A stretch of 64,000 nt of DNA from positions 1 through 64,000 of the forward strand of contig NZ_VBTZ01000002.1 in the NCBI RefSeq assembly GCF_005771425.1, given 5' to 3'. This document shows, piece after piece, positions 19,947 through 29,113 of this stretch. The notes beneath the pieces are model-generated. The model ran no database searches. It was not told the DNA's origin and worked only from the letters and a program-made list of their open reading frames with translations. Position numbers and translations under genes: made by a program. This stretch comes from Methylocystis sp. B8 (GTDB lineage: Bacteria > Pseudomonadota > Alphaproteobacteria > Rhizobiales > Beijerinckiaceae). Each line of letters begins with the position of its first letter. The stretch's first letter is position 1.

Positions 19947-20656
19947 CGATCACGCTTTACTGTTTTCGCCCCGTCGCCGGGCTGCCAGACGCATCGCCTT
20001 TCGTGATGAAGGCAATGGTTCTCTTGAAGTTGGCGGGGCTCGACTATGTCGAAGACCGCAGTGGATTCTCGAAGGCGCCGAAGGGCAAGCAGCCTTACAT
20101 CAATGACGACGGCGAAATCGTCGCGGATTCGACCTTCATCCGTTTTCACATCGAAAAGAAATACGGCGCGGCCTTCGACGCACATTTATCCGATGAACAA
20201 AAAGCCGTCGGCTGGTGCGTCGAGAAGATGTGCGAGGAACATCTCTATTGGATTGTCGTCCATACGCGCTGGATGGATGAAGCAAATTTTGAACGAGGTC
20301 CGGCGCGCTTTTTCGATAGCGTGCCTGCGATCGCGCGTCCCTTGGCGAAATGGTTCATTCGCCGCAGGATCGCCAACTCGCTATGGGCGCAAGGCATGGG
20401 ACGTCACAGCCCCACGGAAATTGACGCGCTTGGCGTGCGCGACATCGAAACGCTGGCGACGCTGATCGGCGGCAAGCCCTTTCTGTTCGGCGATGAGCCT
20501 TGCGGCGCCGATGCGACCGTCTTCGGCTTTCTGGCGTCGGTCTTAGCGCCAATGGCGGAGAGCGCGGTCCGAGATGCGGCGCTCGCGAAGCCCAATCTCG
20601 TCGCCTATCGCGACAGGATCATGCGGGCGTATTTTCCTGAGAACGCAAACGCATAA
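19943..20656 (+). CDS. Glutathione S-transferase-like protein (metaxin/FAXC type)
   Basis: 237 residues. An N-terminal thioredoxin-like half (TLYCFRPVAGLPDASPFVMK, then LKLAGLDYV and KGKQPYINDDGEIVADST) is followed by an all-helical half with GKPFLFGDEPCGADATVFGFL. This is the layout of GST-like proteins close to the metaxin/FAXC group. It keeps the ADSTFI segment that contacts the gamma-glutamyl group of glutathione, but no proven catalytic residue. Its ATGA overlap with purN makes it the third gene of the purMN operon; a link to purine synthesis is not known. Confidence 0.75.
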   Translation: MTITLYCFRPVAGLPDASPFVMKAMVLLKLAGLDYVEDRSGFSKAPKGKQPYINDDGEIVADSTFIRFHIEKKYGAAFDAHLSDEQKAVGWCVEKMCEEHLYWIVVHTRWMDEANFERGPARFFDSVPAIARPLAKWFIRRRIANSLWAQGMGRHSPTEIDALGVRDIETLATLIGGKPFLFGDEPCGADATVFGFLASVLAPMAESAVRDAALAKPNLVAYRDRIMRAYFPENANA

Positions 20657-20668
20657 TTTCACCAAAGC

Positions 20669-20735
20669 GTCATGGCCGGGCTTGCCCCCGTCCATCTATG
20701 ACGAAGTGTAGGGCTGCCCGCGACAAGCGCGGGCA
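20669..20735. repeat. Intergenic palindromic repeat
   Basis: Two nested inverted repeats: CGTCAT...ATGACG (20669-20703) and a perfect TGCCCGCG/CGCGGGCA stem with loop ACAAG (20715-20735). Palindromes of this wording are common as scattered intergenic repeats in Rhizobiales genomes. It lies between the convergent GST-like and ndk genes and may help end both transcripts. Confidence 0.5.
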
Positions 20736-20745
20736 TCCCGTTCGC

Positions 20746-21168
20746 TTAGCCGACGATTTCATTGCCGGAAAAGAACTGCGCGATTTCCACCGCCGCAGTT
20801 TCCGGCGCGTCGGAGCCATGTACAGAATTCTCGCCGACGCTCAGCGCATGTTCCTTGCGAATTGTCCCCGGCGCGGCGTTCGCGGGGTTCGTCGCGCCCA
20901 TGACCTCGCGATAGCGGGCGATGGCGTTTTCCCCTTCGAGCACCTGCACGACGACCGGCTCGGAAATCATGAAGTCGACGAGCTCGCCGAAGAAGGGGCG
21001 CTCCTTATGCACGGCGTAAAAGGTTTCCGCCTGTTCGCGCGTCATGCGAATACGCTTCTGAGCGACGATGCGCAGACCCGCGCCTTCGATCAGCGCGTTG
21101 ATCTTGCCGGTGAGATTGCGCTTCGTCGCGTCGGGCTTGAGAATGGAAAAAGTGCGTTCGATCGCCAT
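20746..21168 (-). CDS. ndk: Nucleoside diphosphate kinase
   Basis: 140 residues, the usual length. It moves the terminal phosphate of ATP to other (d)NDPs. [19 protein letters not shown] gives the conserved lysine of the ATP site. The phospho-accepting histidine is in [10 protein letters not shown], and [16 protein letters not shown] is the nucleotide-binding segment. The start fits the family; a longer frame adds six residues without support. Short gap to the next gene upstream. Confidence 0.95.
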   Translation of the reverse strand: MAIERTFSILKPDATKRNLTGKINALIEGAGLRIVAQKRIRMTREQAETFYAVHKERPFFGELVDFMISEPVVVQVLEGENAIARYREVMGATNPANAAPGTIRKEHALSVGENSVHGSDAPETAAVEIAQFFSGNEIVG

Positions 21169-21241
21169 AGGAGCGCATCGCCTCATTCGTTGGAGTAGTC
21201 AGGCGCCGCGCTTATATCGGGCGGTCAGCGAGGCGGCAAGC

Positions 21242-22327
21242 CTACATCGCCTCGGCCTTTTCCACTTCCCCGCTTTGTGGCGCAGGCCGGAACCTCGTCG
21301 CTGGATCATTGCGATCGATGCGCCAATTCGGATGGTGGAAATGCAGGACGCGATCGCCGTTATAGGAAACGACGGCGTTGTCGAAGGTAATTGCGCCAAT
21401 CCGCCGCCAATTGCGGAACGTCCCCTTCTTAAACCCGGTAATGCCGGTCACTTCGCCATCCTCGGTGACTTCGATGGCGAACACGATTTTGCGCTTGGGC
21501 ATCGGATCGCCTTTGTCGAACATCATCGCGAGCAATTCGTCGCGTGAATCGAGTCCCTCTCCTTCAATCCGCGGATGGTCCGGCGTGAGCTTCAAACGCA
21601 TGAAACGCGGCGCGCGGGTTGGAAGGTCACGAGGCTTGCCGAGCTCGGCGATCTCGTGGAGCTGCCGCTCAGTCGGATCCTTATCGGTGATCGCGAAGAC
21701 GACGCCCGCGGTCATGACGATTGGCGAGGTCGACCAATCATTCGAAAGCGTGACGTTCGGCGCATTGACGAAATCGACGTCGTTGATATGGCGCGTCGAC
21801 GCGCCGACGATGTCGTCGATCGTGAAGAAATTCGCCGTCTGCAACGGCTCCTTATGGTTTGGGTCTGTGGTGGGGAAGAGCTTGCCGGCGATGCCCTGCC
21901 CGCGCGGCTTGCCGCGCTGCACAGCGCCGCCGTTGGAATAGCGCGCGACGATCAGCGCCTTGCTGCCTTTCTGGAAATAGCCGGTGTAGTCGCTCTCCTC
22001 GGTGATTTCCCAAAGTCCCGTCAGAACGACGCCCCAGGGATGCACGATGCGTCTGAAGCCCTTCCCGTCAGGCCCCCACCTAAGATCGCTACGCGCATCG
22101 ACCGATCGCTCGGCGGCCTGCGTCAGGTAGTGCCTCCCCCTCCACAGCACGCGCAACATGTCTAGAAAGGTGGGCATCACGAAGGGGAGCGGCGGCTCCC
22201 CAGGCGCGCCCCAGACCTTTTGATAGGGATTGGCGAAAACTGCCTCACGAACTTCGCTAAATCGCGAGCCGGGATAGACGCGATCTGCGTCAACCAGCTC
22301 GATGACGCCAAAATCATTCGGGTCCAT
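21242..22327 (-). CDS. Uncharacterised protein with catalase-like features
   Basis: 361 residues, no signal peptide or membrane helix. The segment KGSKALIVARYSNGG, preceded by HPWGVVLTGLWEI and followed by RGQGIAGKLFPTTDPNH and LQTANFFTIDDI, recalls the layout of catalase-fold proteins, where a histidine precedes the RxS segment. Length is shorter than true catalases and no clear proximal-tyrosine motif was found, so haem binding and catalase activity are doubtful. I do not recognise a named family. It stands alone between ndk and tpiA on the same strand. Confidence 0.45.
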   Translation of the reverse strand: MDPNDFGVIELVDADRVYPGSRFSEVREAVFANPYQKVWGAPGEPPLPFVMPTFLDMLRVLWRGRHYLTQAAERSVDARSDLRWGPDGKGFRRIVHPWGVVLTGLWEITEESDYTGYFQKGSKALIVARYSNGGAVQRGKPRGQGIAGKLFPTTDPNHKEPLQTANFFTIDDIVGASTRHINDVDFVNAPNVTLSNDWSTSPIVMTAGVVFAITDKDPTERQLHEIAELGKPRDLPTRAPRFMRLKLTPDHPRIEGEGLDSRDELLAMMFDKGDPMPKRKIVFAIEVTEDGEVTGITGFKKGTFRNWRRIGAITFDNAVVSYNGDRVLHFHHPNWRIDRNDPATRFRPAPQSGEVEKAEAM

Positions 22328-22415
22328 GCGATGCCCCTTTATCCAATCAATTTCGAAAAAGCCGTGCTCCTCTAAACGGCGACTTTATCGGCCATGATCT
22401 GATTGTCCAGCTTGC

Positions 22416-23168
22416 TCAGCGATAGGCGTTCGCGATGCCGATGAAATCTTTGGCTGATAGACTAGCGCCGCCTACAAGAGCGCCGTCGACATTTGGAACG
22501 CTCATCAACTCGCGAGCGTTCGACGGTTTCACAGAGCCGCCATAGAGAATGCGAATGTCCGCGCTCTTGCCGCCGCCGAGCCGGGCTTCGATGCGCTCGC
22601 GCGCGAAGGCGTGCATTTCGGCGACGTCATCGACGGTCGGCGTCAAGCCTGTGCCGATCGCCCATACGGGCTCATAGGCGACGACGATATGTCTTGGGGC
22701 GTCGGCGGGGAGGGAGCCGTCGATCTGCGCGCCGACGACGCTCAAGGCTTCGCCCGCCTCCCGCTCTGCGCGCGTTTCCCCAACGCAGATGATCGGCGTA
22801 AGCCCGGCGCGCAAAGCCGCGGCCGCCTTCGCCTGTACGTCGGCGTCGGTTTCGCCATGATCCGAACGGCGCTCGCTGTGGCCAACGATGACATAGGACG
22901 CGCCGGCGTCTTTCAGCATTTCCGCGGAAATGTCGCCCGTGTGGGCGCCGCTGGGCGCGGCATGGCAATCCTGGCCGCCGAGGCCTATCCCTCCCCCCGC
23001 CGCGATATCGCGCGCAAGCGCTATCAGCGTGGCCGGCGGGCAGACAATGAGCTCAGCGCGCCCGCGCAGCGCGTCGTCATAGGCGGCGTCCATTGCTTTG
23101 ATCTCGGCGAGCGAGCCGCGCAGCCCGTTCATTTTCCAGTTTCCAGCGACGAGCGGGCGTCGGGTCAT
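22416..23168 (-). CDS. tpiA: Triose-phosphate isomerase
   Basis: 250 residues. It interconverts dihydroxyacetone phosphate and glyceraldehyde 3-phosphate. NWKMNG holds the active-site Asn and Lys, VGHSERR the electrophilic His, and [11 protein letters not shown] the catalytic Glu and flexible loop 6. [10 protein letters not shown] forms the phosphate site. The start [15 protein letters not shown] is the normal family start; 28 extra in-frame codons upstream are not credible. It is divergent from the arsenic operon. Confidence 0.95.
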   Translation of the reverse strand: MTRRPLVAGNWKMNGLRGSLAEIKAMDAAYDDALRGRAELIVCPPATLIALARDIAAGGGIGLGGQDCHAAPSGAHTGDISAEMLKDAGASYVIVGHSERRSDHGETDADVQAKAAAALRAGLTPIICVGETRAEREAGEALSVVGAQIDGSLPADAPRHIVVAYEPVWAIGTGLTPTVDDVAEMHAFARERIEARLGGGKSADIRILYGGSVKPSNARELMSVPNVDGALVGGASLSAKDFIGIANAYR

Positions 23169-23262
23169 CGAAGCGCTCCTGACGTTCAGGATGGGGTAAC
23201 ACGGCGAAGGGCAGCCACAATGCGCCCGGCGTAGCTTGGCGGGCAATGTCATTGCGCCGTCA

Positions 23263-23285
23263 TTTATTTCGATATATCTGGAATT
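23263..23285. promoter_or_regulatory. Candidate ArsR operator just before arsR
   Basis: TTATTTC-GATATATC-TGGAATT is an imperfect dyad centred on the palindrome GATATATC, ending one base before the arsR ATG. ArsR/SmtB repressors bind AT-rich dyads of this size over their own promoter. No Shine-Dalgarno site fits between it and the ATG, so the arsR message may be nearly leaderless. Inference from pattern only. Confidence 0.4.
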
Positions 23286-23624
23286 ATGGAAATAGAAGCC
23301 GCTCTCGCTTGTCTTGCCGCGCTTGCGCAGCCAACGCGCCTAGAGGCCTTCCGTCTGCTCGTCCGGCATGAGCCCGAGGGGCTCCCCGCCGGCGACATCG
23401 CACGCACGCTCTGCGTCCCGCAGAATACGCTCTCCGCCCATCTCAACGTCTTGTCTCAGGCGAAGCTCGTGCTGAGCGCGCGCGCGGGCCGCAGCATCGT
23501 CTATCGGGCCGATCTTGCGCGGCTCAATGCGCTGGCGCGCTTTCTTGCCGAAGATTGTTGCGGCGGCGCGACGTGCGCGCCGGCCGACTCTCTTGCAGCC
23601 ATCAAATGTGAGTCTCACGAATGA
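23286..23624 (+). CDS. arsR: Arsenite-responsive ArsR-family repressor
   Basis: 112 residues, a compact winged-helix ArsR/SmtB protein ([18 protein letters not shown], then recognition helix [19 protein letters not shown]). The usual N-terminal CxC metal box in the recognition helix is absent. Instead Cys91, Cys92 and Cys97 ([11 protein letters not shown]) form a C-terminal cluster like the As(III) site of the Acidithiobacillus ArsR. Its position at the head of arsC and acr3 and the dyad right before it support self-regulation by arsenite. Its stop overlaps arsC by four bases. Confidence 0.9.
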   Translation: MEIEAALACLAALAQPTRLEAFRLLVRHEPEGLPAGDIARTLCVPQNTLSAHLNVLSQAKLVLSARAGRSIVYRADLARLNALARFLAEDCCGGATCAPADSLAAIKCESHE

Positions 23625-24148
23625 CGGACAGGATTTATAACGTGCTGTTCCTCTGCACCGGCAACAGCGCGCGTTCGATCATGGCCGAAGCGCTGCTGCG
23701 CGCGCGCGGCGGAGGCCGGTTCAACGTGTTTTCAGCCGGCAGCCACCCCAAGGGCGCGGTCAATCCATACGCGCTCAAGACGCTGGAGACGATGGGTTTT
23801 CCTATTGAAGGCTATCGTTCGAAAAACTGGGACGAGTTCGCCGGACCAAATGCGCCGCGCATGGATTTCGTCTTCACCGTCTGCGACAGCGCGGCGGGCG
23901 AGGCCTGCCCCGCCTGGCCCGGTCAGCCGATGACCGCGCATTGGGGCATAGAAGATCCGGCGGCGGTGGAGGGAAGCGACATAGAGAAGCAGCGCGCCTT
24001 CGCCACCGCCTTTCGCTATCTCCGCAATCGCATCGATCAATTCTGCGCCATTCCGCTGCATCGTCTCGATCGGCTCGCCATCAGCTGCCGCCTGCGCGAG
24101 ATCGGCGAGATGGACGGCGCAACCTCACGAAACGCCGTCGCGGAGTAA
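23621..24148 (+). CDS. arsC: Arsenate reductase, low-MW phosphatase type
   Basis: 175 residues. It reduces arsenate to arsenite. The P-loop CTGNSARS (near residues 12-19) is the phosphatase-type active site. TVCDSAAGEACPAWPG shows the two later cysteines, seven apart, used for the intramolecular disulfide relay in thioredoxin-coupled ArsC (pI258 type). The C-terminal 35 residues extend past the normal end and contain a further cysteine. ATGA overlap with arsR; three bases to the efflux gene. Confidence 0.9.
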   Translation: MTDRIYNVLFLCTGNSARSIMAEALLRARGGGRFNVFSAGSHPKGAVNPYALKTLETMGFPIEGYRSKNWDEFAGPNAPRMDFVFTVCDSAAGEACPAWPGQPMTAHWGIEDPAAVEGSDIEKQRAFATAFRYLRNRIDQFCAIPLHRLDRLAISCRLREIGEMDGATSRNAVAE

Positions 24149-24151
24149 GCC

Positions 24152-25219
24152 ATGACCATCTTCGAACGTTATCTTTCGCTCTGGGTGGCGCTCTGCATCG
24201 TCGTCGGCGTCGCGCTCGGCCATTTTCTGCCGGGCGTTTTTCACGCAATCGGCGCGATGGAGATTGCGAAGGTCAATTTGCCTGTCGCCGCGCTCATCTG
24301 GCTGATGATCATCCCGATGCTGATGAAAATCGACTTCGCCGCGCTTGCCGAAGTCGGCCGTCACTGGCGCGGGATTGGCGTGACGCTCCTCGTCAATTGG
24401 GCTGTAAAACCCTTTTCAATGGCGCTGCTCGGATGGGTTTTCATCGGCTATCTCTTTCGCCCCTATCTGCCTGCAGATCAGATCGACTCCTATATCGCCG
24501 GCCTCATCCTGCTCGCGGCCGCGCCTTGCACCGCCATGGTGTTCGTCTGGTCGAATCTCACCAAAGGCGAACCGCATTTCACGCTGAGTCAGGTCGCGCT
24601 CAATGACGCGATCATGATCGTGGCTTTCGCGCCGATCGTGGGCTTGCTGCTTGGACTTTCATCGATCGTCGTGCCGTGGGACACACTGTTTCTCTCTGTC
24701 GTCCTCTACATCGTCGTTCCGGTGATCATCGCCCAGATCGCGCGCAAACGGCTGCTCGCCACAGGGGGGCAAAAAGGTCTCGCCCAGACGCTCGCGCGGA
24801 TCGGCCCGGCGTCGCTCATCGCGCTGCTCGCGACGCTGGTATTGCTCTTTGGTTTTCAGGGAGAACAGATCATCCGGCAGCCGGCGATCATCGCCATGCT
24901 CGCGGCGCCGATACTGATCCAGGTCTATTTCAACGCCGGGCTCGCCTATCTCCTCAATCGCTCAGCGGGAGAGGCGCATTGCGTGGCCGGCCCTTCGGCG
25001 CTGATCGGGGCGAGCAATTTCTTTGAACTCGCGGTCGCGGCGGCGATCAGCCTCTTTGGCTTTGATTCCGGCGCCGCGCTCGCCACTGTCGTCGGCGTCC
25101 TAATTGAAGTTCCGGTGATGCTAAGCGTGGTCTGGATCGTTAACCAGACCAAAGGTTGGTATGAGCGCGGAGCGCTTCGATCGTCCGATCGAGTCTCCGC
25201 GCCAATTGACCTACCTTGA
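24152..25219 (+). CDS. acr3: Arsenite efflux transporter, ACR3 family
   Basis: 355 residues with about ten membrane helices. ACR3 carriers export arsenite driven by the proton gradient. AAPCTAMVFVWSNLTKGEP contains the essential cysteine of helix 4, and ALIGASNFFELAVAAAISLFG is the conserved helix 9 region. It is not ArsB, which has 12 helices and lacks these motifs. As the last gene of the arsR-arsC-acr3 operon it removes the arsenite made by ArsC. Confidence 0.92.
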   Translation: MTIFERYLSLWVALCIVVGVALGHFLPGVFHAIGAMEIAKVNLPVAALIWLMIIPMLMKIDFAALAEVGRHWRGIGVTLLVNWAVKPFSMALLGWVFIGYLFRPYLPADQIDSYIAGLILLAAAPCTAMVFVWSNLTKGEPHFTLSQVALNDAIMIVAFAPIVGLLLGLSSIVVPWDTLFLSVVLYIVVPVIIAQIARKRLLATGGQKGLAQTLARIGPASLIALLATLVLLFGFQGEQIIRQPAIIAMLAAPILIQVYFNAGLAYLLNRSAGEAHCVAGPSALIGASNFFELAVAAAISLFGFDSGAALATVVGVLIEVPVMLSVVWIVNQTKGWYERGALRSSDRVSAPIDLP

Positions 25220-25221
25220 GC

Positions 25222-25659
25222 TTAGCAGAGGCGGTAGCCGTACGCCGCAAGCTGACGGCCGGTGATGCGCAGCATCGGGCCCGGCGCCTGATTGCCGTGG
25301 CGGTGGACGTGGGCCAGGAAGGCCTGACGCAGCGCGGGCTTATAGTGCGCGGCAAAGACCGCGGTCATGCGCGGATCGACGACGCCCCCCTCGGGACCGC
25401 CAAACCAGGGCGCATGGAAGCCGAAGACCGCGCCTTCGGAAACACATGAGTTATGGGCCGCCAGATAGAGCGTGCACGAGGAATCGCATTCGGTCGGACC
25501 GATTCTGATTTGCTCGCCCCGAGCTTCCGCCCTGGCAAGCCTGGCTTGATATTGCTCCACGCGTCCGCCGTAGTCAGGGCGCATGACATCAAAGGCGTTC
25601 GCGGGCGTTGTCAAAAGGACAGCCGTCATCATTCCTGCAAGACCGAGAGATCGCAGCAT
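25222..25659 (-). CDS. Exported protein with ClpP-like core
   Basis: 145 residues with a signal peptide (MLRSLGLAGMMTAVLL to about ANA). The core GPTECDSSCTLYLAAHNSC, then GAVFGFHAPW, matches the serine/structural motifs of small periplasmic ClpP-like proteins (COG3904-type; CxSxCT...GfH). A serine in DSSC and the histidine in FGFH could be catalytic. Four cysteines suggest disulfides in the periplasm. It converges on acr3 with two bases between stops. Activity unproven. Confidence 0.6.
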   Translation of the reverse strand: MLRSLGLAGMMTAVLLTTPANAFDVMRPDYGGRVEQYQARLARAEARGEQIRIGPTECDSSCTLYLAAHNSCVSEGAVFGFHAPWFGGPEGGVVDPRMTAVFAAHYKPALRQAFLAHVHRHGNQAPGPMLRITGRQLAAYGYRLC

Positions 25660-25994
25660 AGGAGTTCCTTTTTGGGGCGCTCGTATGGTGGCGGCTGTGC
25701 CGCCGAATGGCTGTCAGGGCTCAGTCGACCGAGCGCTTGTCTCGGGCCCTTCGGGAAGGGGAAGGGCTCCACTCACGCCTCTTCCAGCTTCAGCGTCCCA
25801 TTAATAAACAAGCGTTATCTGAAGAGCAAGCGGGGCCTTAACTTTGTGGTTAAATTTTTTTGAAGAAAGGGCTTGTCGAGACTCGCACACGCCCTAAATG
25901 GCTTCGGCTCGACAATTGGAATGCGCGCGCTTTTTGCAACGCGCGACCTATGCAGAACAAGCCTGTCGGATTTAAGGCGCCTTGAGCGTTAGCG
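25660..25994. other. Gene-free gap
   Basis: 335 bases between the ClpP-like gene (start side) and ppk2 (stop side). I see a ribosome site for the ClpP-like gene (GGAACTCC region) and an AT-rich segment at about 25840-25865, but no gene, RNA or clear terminator. Confidence 0.4.
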
Positions 25995-26996
25995 TTAGCG
26001 TTTCCGCTTCTTCTCGACATCCATTGCAAGCGACTTGCCCAGGATGTGCTCGTCGCGGCCGATGACATGGGCGCTGGAGCCGACGATGAGCGGATCGGGC
26101 CCGTGTACGACGCTATGGTCTTTGTTCGGATAATCGAGGCTCGCGAGAAAGTGCTGCATGCAATTTAATCGCGCGCGCTTCTTGTCGTCCGATTTGATCA
26201 CGATCCAGGGCGCGTCCGCCGTATCGGTGAAGAAGAACATCGCCTCCTTCGCTTCGGTGTAATCGTCCCATTTGTTCATCGACGCGCGATCGATCGGCGA
26301 GAGCTTCCACTGCTTCAGCGGATCGTTCATGCGCGACCGGAAACGGCGCTGCTGCTCTTCGCGCGTCACCGAAAACCAGTATTTGTAGAGACGAATGCCG
26401 GAACTGACGAACATGCGCTCCAGTTCCGGACATTGGCGCATGAAGTCGAGATATTCATTCGGCGTGCAAAAATTCATCACACGCTCGACGCCGGCGCGAT
26501 TGTACCAGGAGCGGTCAAAGAAAACGATTTCGCCGTCCGCAGGCAGATGCTGGATGTAACGCTGGAAATACCACTGGGTTCGCTCGCGCTCGGATGGCTT
26601 CTCCAGGGCGACAACCCGCGCGCCACGCGGATTGAGATGCTCCATGAAGCGCTTGATGGTGCCGCCCTTGCCGGCCGCGTCGCGACCTTCGAACAGCATG
26701 ACGATGCGTTGGCCCGTCTCCCTCACCCAGCTTTGCGCTTTTAGGAGTTCCACTTGGAGAAGCTCCATGTGCCGCAGATAGACCTTCTCGCTCAGGCGAG
26801 TCTTGTAAGGAAATTCACCGGACTCGAACGCCTTGCGGATCGCCTCGGAATCGGCGCGCAGGCGGCGGACATCCTGGTGCAGCGCATGGGGGCGCCCAGC
26901 GTGCTCGACCCCTCGAAGGAGGGTGGGCTCAGCCTCGACTTTCGTGACGGGAGCATCTGCGCCAGCCTTCGTGGCGGCCTCGGCAGTTTCGTCCAT
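25995..26996 (-). CDS. ppk2: Polyphosphate kinase 2
   Basis: 333 residues. PPK2 enzymes move phosphate between polyphosphate and nucleoside di- or monophosphates. Walker A FEGRDAAGKGGTIKRF and Walker B FFDRSWYNRAGVE are intact, as is the lid region TREEQQRRFRSRMNDPLKQW. The size and single domain fit class I (ADP/GDP phosphorylating). About 65 N-terminal residues are low-complexity. The ATG follows GGGAGTTGATTG. The stop codon lies in a short GCGTTA triplet repeat. Confidence 0.9.
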   Translation of the reverse strand: MDETAEAATKAGADAPVTKVEAEPTLLRGVEHAGRPHALHQDVRRLRADSEAIRKAFESGEFPYKTRLSEKVYLRHMELLQVELLKAQSWVRETGQRIVMLFEGRDAAGKGGTIKRFMEHLNPRGARVVALEKPSERERTQWYFQRYIQHLPADGEIVFFDRSWYNRAGVERVMNFCTPNEYLDFMRQCPELERMFVSSGIRLYKYWFSVTREEQQRRFRSRMNDPLKQWKLSPIDRASMNKWDDYTEAKEAMFFFTDTADAPWIVIKSDDKKRARLNCMQHFLASLDYPNKDHSVVHGPDPLIVGSSAHVIGRDEHILGKSLAMDVEKKRKR

Positions 26997-27205
26997 CAAT
27001 CAACTCCCATTCTTCTGCCCGGCGGCTCAGCCGCGGCTTCGGGTCGTCGGCGACACTGCAAGCTTCCGAAATACAAAAGCAATACCCTATTTCGACGCGT
27101 CAGCGGGCTAAACTCAGGCGCATTGCCACGCGCCCGCCCCCTCCCTATAGTCCGCCGCCAAAAGCCGGGGAACCGGCTCAAACGCACCCAAGGAAAGCAA
27201 GACTC

Positions 27206-29113
27206 ATGTTGGAAGGCCTGCGCGTCGCTTCGCAGAACTGGATCGGTCGCGCCATTATGGCGCTGGTGATGGGCGTCATCGTCATCAGTTTCGCGATCTG
27301 GGGCGTCGGAGATGTGTTTCGCGGCATGACAACCCAGCGGCTCGCCCGCGTCGGCAGCGGCGAAGTCTCAGTTGAAGCCTACCGCAACGCTTATCAGGAC
27401 GAGCTTCGCCGCATCCAGCAGCGGATGCGGCGCGCGATCACCAATGAAGAGGCGCGTCAGTCGGGACTGGACCTCCAGATTTTGGAGCGTCTCGTCACAG
27501 AGGTCGCACTCGATCAGAAGGCGCGCCAGCTCGGACTGGCGGCAAGCGACGAAACCACCCAGCGCTTGCTTGCTTCCGAAAAAGTGTTTCAGGGGCCAGA
27601 TGGCAAATTCGACGCGGCGCGCTTCAAACAGATCGCTAACGACGCCGGCTACACGGAGCGCGGCTTCGTCGCCGATCAGAAGAACGCCTATCTCCGCAAG
27701 ATGATCACTGACATCGTCGTCGCTGGAGTGGAACCGCCAAAATTGATGCTCGAGGCGATTCATCACTTCCGCAACGAGTCGCGGACGATCGATTACGTCA
27801 TTTTGCCGCCTTCGCTGGTCAGCGCGGCGCCGGCGCCCTCTGACGAGGAGCTGAAAAAATACTTCGACGAGCGAGAGCAAACCTTCCGCGCCAAAGAGTA
27901 TCGCAAACTGACGACGCTCGTCGTCAGCGCTTCTGCGATCGGGAAGCCCGAAAGCGTATCTCCCGAAGACGCGCGCAAGCTTTACGACGAAGTGAAGTCG
28001 AAGCGCTATGGAACGCCGGAAAAGCGAGAGGTCCGGCAGATCGTCTTCAAGACCGACAAGGAAGCTGAAGAAGCGCTCGCGAAGCTCAAAGCGGGGGCCG
28101 ATTTTGACGCGCTCGTCGCGGAGCTGAAACTCAATCCAAAAGACGTGAACCTGGGACTCGTCGAGCAGCGTGATTTTGGCGATGCAAAGGTGGGCGCCGC
28201 CGTTTTCGCGCTTCCGCAACCGGGACTGACCGAGCCGGTTCATACGCCATTTGGCGCCGTTGTATCTCAGGTCAAAAGCATCAGCCCCGCAGTCTACAGC
28301 AAGACTTTTGAACAGGCGGAGCCCGAACTGCGCGCCGAAATCGCCGCGCAGCGCGCGACGCCTGAAGTGCGTAAGCTCCACGAGGCGATTGAGGATCAGC
28401 GCGCGTCAGGCAAGACGTTATCGGAAGCCGCAAAAGCCGTGGGCTTGGAGACGAAAGTCTATGACGCCGTCGACGACGCCGGCAATGACCGCGACGGCAA
28501 GGCGATCGCCAACCTTCCGGCGGGACCGGACCTCGTGAAGGCGGCGTTTGCTTCGGACGTCGGCGTCGACAACGACACCGTCGCGACGCGCGACGGCGGC
28601 TATGTCTGGTATGAGGTCAACGGCATCGAGCCCGCTCGACAGAAGACTTTTGACGAGGTGAAGCCGGCCGTCGCCGACGCTATGCGAACTGATGCGGCGC
28701 AAAAGGCGCTCGCCGCCAAGGCCGACGAAATTGTCGCGAAGCTGAACTCGGGCCAGCCGATCGAAGAGGTCGCCAAAGAGCTCGGCGTTAAGGTCCAGCG
28801 CGCCAATGACGTGAAGCGCGAAGCGCGTCCAGACTTCAATAACAACGTCATCGTTCAATTCTTCGACGTTGCGCCGCGCAACGCCGGCTCCATCGTCGTC
28901 GACAACGGGCGCTTGGTGTTTTTCGTGCGTGACTCGACGACTCCCGTTTTCGATCCGAACTCAATCGAATCGAAGACGATCGCTCAGCAACTCAAGCCGG
29001 CGTTTTATAACGACCTGCTGGAGCAATATGTCGGCGGTCTCGAGAAGGCGCTCGGCGTCGACATCAATCAGCGGGCGCTCGAAGCCGCGACCGGAGCGGA
29101 ACGCGACAGGTGA
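27206..29113 (+). CDS. ppiD: PpiD-type membrane-anchored peptidyl-prolyl isomerase/chaperone
   Basis: 635 residues. One N-terminal membrane helix (IGRAIMALVMGVIVISFAIW) anchors a periplasmic SurA-N-like chaperone domain and a parvulin domain around 265-370 (KREVRQIVFKTDKEAEEALA, then GADFDALVAE). It helps fold newly exported proteins at the Sec exit. The parvulin residues are degenerate, as in E. coli PpiD, so isomerase activity may be low. AAGGAAAG precedes the ATG. It overlaps trpE by four bases (GTGA). Confidence 0.85.
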   Translation: MLEGLRVASQNWIGRAIMALVMGVIVISFAIWGVGDVFRGMTTQRLARVGSGEVSVEAYRNAYQDELRRIQQRMRRAITNEEARQSGLDLQILERLVTEVALDQKARQLGLAASDETTQRLLASEKVFQGPDGKFDAARFKQIANDAGYTERGFVADQKNAYLRKMITDIVVAGVEPPKLMLEAIHHFRNESRTIDYVILPPSLVSAAPAPSDEELKKYFDEREQTFRAKEYRKLTTLVVSASAIGKPESVSPEDARKLYDEVKSKRYGTPEKREVRQIVFKTDKEAEEALAKLKAGADFDALVAELKLNPKDVNLGLVEQRDFGDAKVGAAVFALPQPGLTEPVHTPFGAVVSQVKSISPAVYSKTFEQAEPELRAEIAAQRATPEVRKLHEAIEDQRASGKTLSEAAKAVGLETKVYDAVDDAGNDRDGKAIANLPAGPDLVKAAFASDVGVDNDTVATRDGGYVWYEVNGIEPARQKTFDEVKPAVADAMRTDAAQKALAAKADEIVAKLNSGQPIEEVAKELGVKVQRANDVKREARPDFNNNVIVQFFDVAPRNAGSIVVDNGRLVFFVRDSTTPVFDPNSIESKTIAQQLKPAFYNDLLEQYVGGLEKALGVDINQRALEAATGAERDR

